Assembly (NCBI GenBank): GCA_021647445.1
Contig: JAKIUS010000053.1
Coordinates: 1 to 8,045, forward strand
Source: Geopsychrobacter sp.
GTDB taxonomy: Bacteria > Desulfobacterota > Desulfuromonadia > Desulfuromonadales > Geopsychrobacteraceae
Direction: 5' to 3'
DNA length: 8,045 nt
Shown: positions 7,033 to 8,045 of the stretch, piece after piece
Position numbering within the stretch: position 1 is the stretch's first letter
Layout of the letters: each line of letters begins with the position of its first letter
Position numbers and translations under genes: made by a program
The notes under the pieces: model-generated
Database searches by the model: none
The model's input: the letters and a program-made list of their open reading frames with translations, nothing else
Told to the model about the DNA's origin: nothing

Positions 7033-7551
7033 ATGGCGCGTGAAAAGTTAAATAGAGCGCAGCGAGCTCAACTGGCCAGGATTACCCAGGCCGGGCTCAG
7101 CCACGCGGCCGCCACCCTTAAGCAGATGCTCGGTGGTGAGATACGTATCCAGGTGACAGAGGAACCTTTTCGCTGTGCCGCAGTTCTAATACGGCTTGGA
7201 CTAAGGGGAGCTCTGCCGGGAGAACTCTTTATTGCCCTGCCCGAGAATCTGGCCCAGGGCCTGGTGAAAAGATTAACCGCCGAGTCCGATCTGTCACTTT
7301 TAAATGAACGTGCCCGTTCAGCACTGATGGAATTCGGCAACATTCTGGCCTCGGCCTTTGTCGGTTATTACGATCAGAATCATGGTCTTAGAACCCTGCC
7401 AACACCGCCAGAAATGAGCCTTGTCCCCCTGGACATTCCGACCTTTGACTCTTCGGTTTGTGCAAGTTTCAGTTGGAGTACGGGGCAGGTTCGGGGAGAC
7501 TTGTTGATCGGATTTGAACAGCCCGGATTGGATATCCTGTTGGTCAGATAA
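7033..7551 (+). CDS. cheC: CheC-family CheY-P phosphatase
   Basis: Likely removes phosphate from CheY-P. Of 172 residues, the signature helix S-x3-E-x2-N is present at S96, E100, N103 (SALMEFGN), followed by Pro at 125-126, 22-23 residues later, as in CheC/CheX/FliY. CheC normally carries a second, N-terminal copy of this helix. The equivalent here is at about 13-33 (LARITQAGLSHAAATL), where the positions expected to be Glu and Asn appear to be Arg and Gln, so that site looks dead. This suggests a CheC with one functional centre. CheX was considered, but the two-repeat layout favours CheC. ATG 7033 is chosen for GGGAG at 7023-7027, five bases upstream. In-frame ATG 7018 overlaps the cheA stop and would add five residues. 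No cheD is seen nearby. No terminator was found directly after it. Confidence 0.85.
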   Translation: MAREKLNRAQRAQLARITQAGLSHAAATLKQMLGGEIRIQVTEEPFRCAAVLIRLGLRGALPGELFIALPENLAQGLVKRLTAESDLSLLNERARSALMEFGNILASAFVGYYDQNHGLRTLPTPPEMSLVPLDIPTFDSSVCASFSWSTGQVRGDLLIGFEQPGLDILLVR

Positions 7552-7571
7552 TGAAGATCGGTGTCGAATGG

Positions 7572-7599
7572 TTTTTGCAGGTTTGTCCGCTGGTAAAAT
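7572..7599 (+). promoter_or_regulatory. Possible extended -10 promoter before the LolA-like gene
   Basis: TGGTAAAAT (7591-7599) forms an extended -10 (TGn plus TAAAAT, five of six matches). A poor -35 TTTTTG (7572-7577) lies 16 bases upstream. With no terminator after cheC, read-through is also possible. Confidence 0.35.
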
Positions 7600-7628
7600 A
7601 CTGTTAGACTCAAACACTTCTGATATCG

Positions 7629-7652
7629 AAGGGCTCAACCCTTAAAGGAGGT
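7629..7652 (+). promoter_or_regulatory. Small hairpin and strong ribosome binding site of the LolA-like gene
   Basis: AAGGG (7629-7633) and CCCTT (7639-7643) can form a five-pair hairpin with loop CTCAA. It ends directly at the Shine-Dalgarno AAAGGAGGT (7644-7652), which is four bases before ATG 7657. The site is strong and fixes the start. The hairpin has no T tract, so it is not a terminator. Confidence 0.5.
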
Positions 7653-7656
7653 TGAA

Positions 7657-8045
7657 ATGAAAAAATATTTTTTACTGTTGTTGTGCTTGTTAATTCCGGG
7701 GGTATGCAGCGCGACTGCTATCAGCTTGAATGATGTCGCAAATGCCTTGCAGAAGCCCTTTAAGCCTGGTGTGGTAAAGGCGCGTGGTTCAGATAACTCT
7801 GGGATTTTTGATTTTCAAGGTGAGTTTTTTCAGCAATCGGAGATTGCCGCTATCGACCGTATTCAACGTGGCCGAGGCTATGTCAGCTTCCGCTTCGTTT
7901 ATCGGGGGACCTCGCGTATCCCTCTGGCGATGTTCCGTTGGGAGTACGTCGAGCCAAACCGTCAAGAGGGCCTTTCCAATGGGGAGAAGATGTGGGTTTA
8001 CCTGCCAGAGAACCGCCAGGTTATCGTTAGCGATATCGTTCGGGT
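7657..8045 (+). CDS. LolA-like periplasmic protein, N-terminal part
   Basis: Only the first 129 codons are present; the gene runs off the window. The N-terminus is a typical Sec signal peptide: MKK, a hydrophobic core at 4-16, then a small-residue site around CSATA (17-21), with cleavage likely after residue 19 or 21. The Cys at 17 does not sit in a good lipobox. The mature part has the pattern of LolA and LolA-like outer-membrane lipoprotein carriers. A beta-strand-rich region at about 68-95 includes a FRFVYRG strand, followed by NGEKMWVYLPENRQVIV, matching the family pattern of a YxxP motif after a (D/N)Gxxxw strand. A role in moving lipoprotein or other lipid-linked cargo across the periplasm is inferred from the family only. 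It lies 105 bases after cheC and has no obvious link to chemotaxis. Confidence 0.75.
   Translation, partial: MKKYFLLLLCLLIPGVCSATAISLNDVANALQKPFKPGVVKARGSDNSGIFDFQGEFFQQSEIAAIDRIQRGRGYVSFRFVYRGTSRIPLAMFRWEYVEPNRQEGLSNGEKMWVYLPENRQVIVSDIVR

Noticed and set aside
7318..7638. Minus-strand open frame covering the end of cheC and the following gap
   Set aside because: It has no ribosome binding site or family resemblance, and cheC on the + strand carries clear catalytic motifs.
7552..7656. Terminator between cheC and the LolA-like gene
   Set aside because: The only hairpin (7629-7643) is short and followed by a ribosome binding site rather than a T tract.

Overview
The window looks like chromosomal DNA from a Gram-negative, chemotactic bacterium. 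Signal peptides, an inner-membrane chemoreceptor and a LolA-like periplasmic protein point to a Gram-negative. The style of the chemotaxis proteins (CheC present, a receptor that looks like the 40-heptad class) and the general codon and GC character suggest a deltaproteobacterium of the Desulfuromonas/Geobacter type. That placement is inference and was not checked by any search. All genes lie on the + strand and all look intact. No mobile element, CRISPR array, tRNA or rRNA was seen.

Layout. (1) 3-869 is the C-terminal half of ATP-dependent phosphoenolpyruvate carboxykinase (pckA), closed by a strong UUCG-loop intrinsic terminator. (2) A near-consensus sigma-70 promoter (952-980) drives thiL, thiamine-monophosphate kinase. 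A possible 16-codon leader ORF with a good ribosome binding site ends on the thiL start. The thiL stop overlaps the GTG start of cheR, so a vitamin kinase and a chemoreceptor methyltransferase appear translationally linked. An intrinsic terminator follows cheR. (3) 3115-7551 is a compact chemotaxis operon: mcp, cheW, cheY, cheA, cheC. Genes are overlapping or separated by 15 bases or less. (4) 7657 to the window end is the start of a secreted LolA-like protein gene, cut by the window.

How the genes work together. The receptor (two membrane helices with almost no periplasmic loop, HAMP, long signalling coiled coil) would be coupled by CheW to the kinase CheA. CheA phosphorylates CheY, CheC would dephosphorylate CheY-P, and CheR would methylate the receptor for adaptation. 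No cheB, cheD or flagellar/pilus gene is visible, so the output (flagella, type IV pili or other) cannot be read from this window.

I did not find a wholly new system. The points most worth a second look are the thiL-cheR coupling and thiL leader ORF, the hairpin-only receptor, CheC with one apparently degenerate active site and no CheD partner, a CheW lacking the usual Arg in its NxRG motif, and a CheA kinase domain with a shortened loop after the N box.
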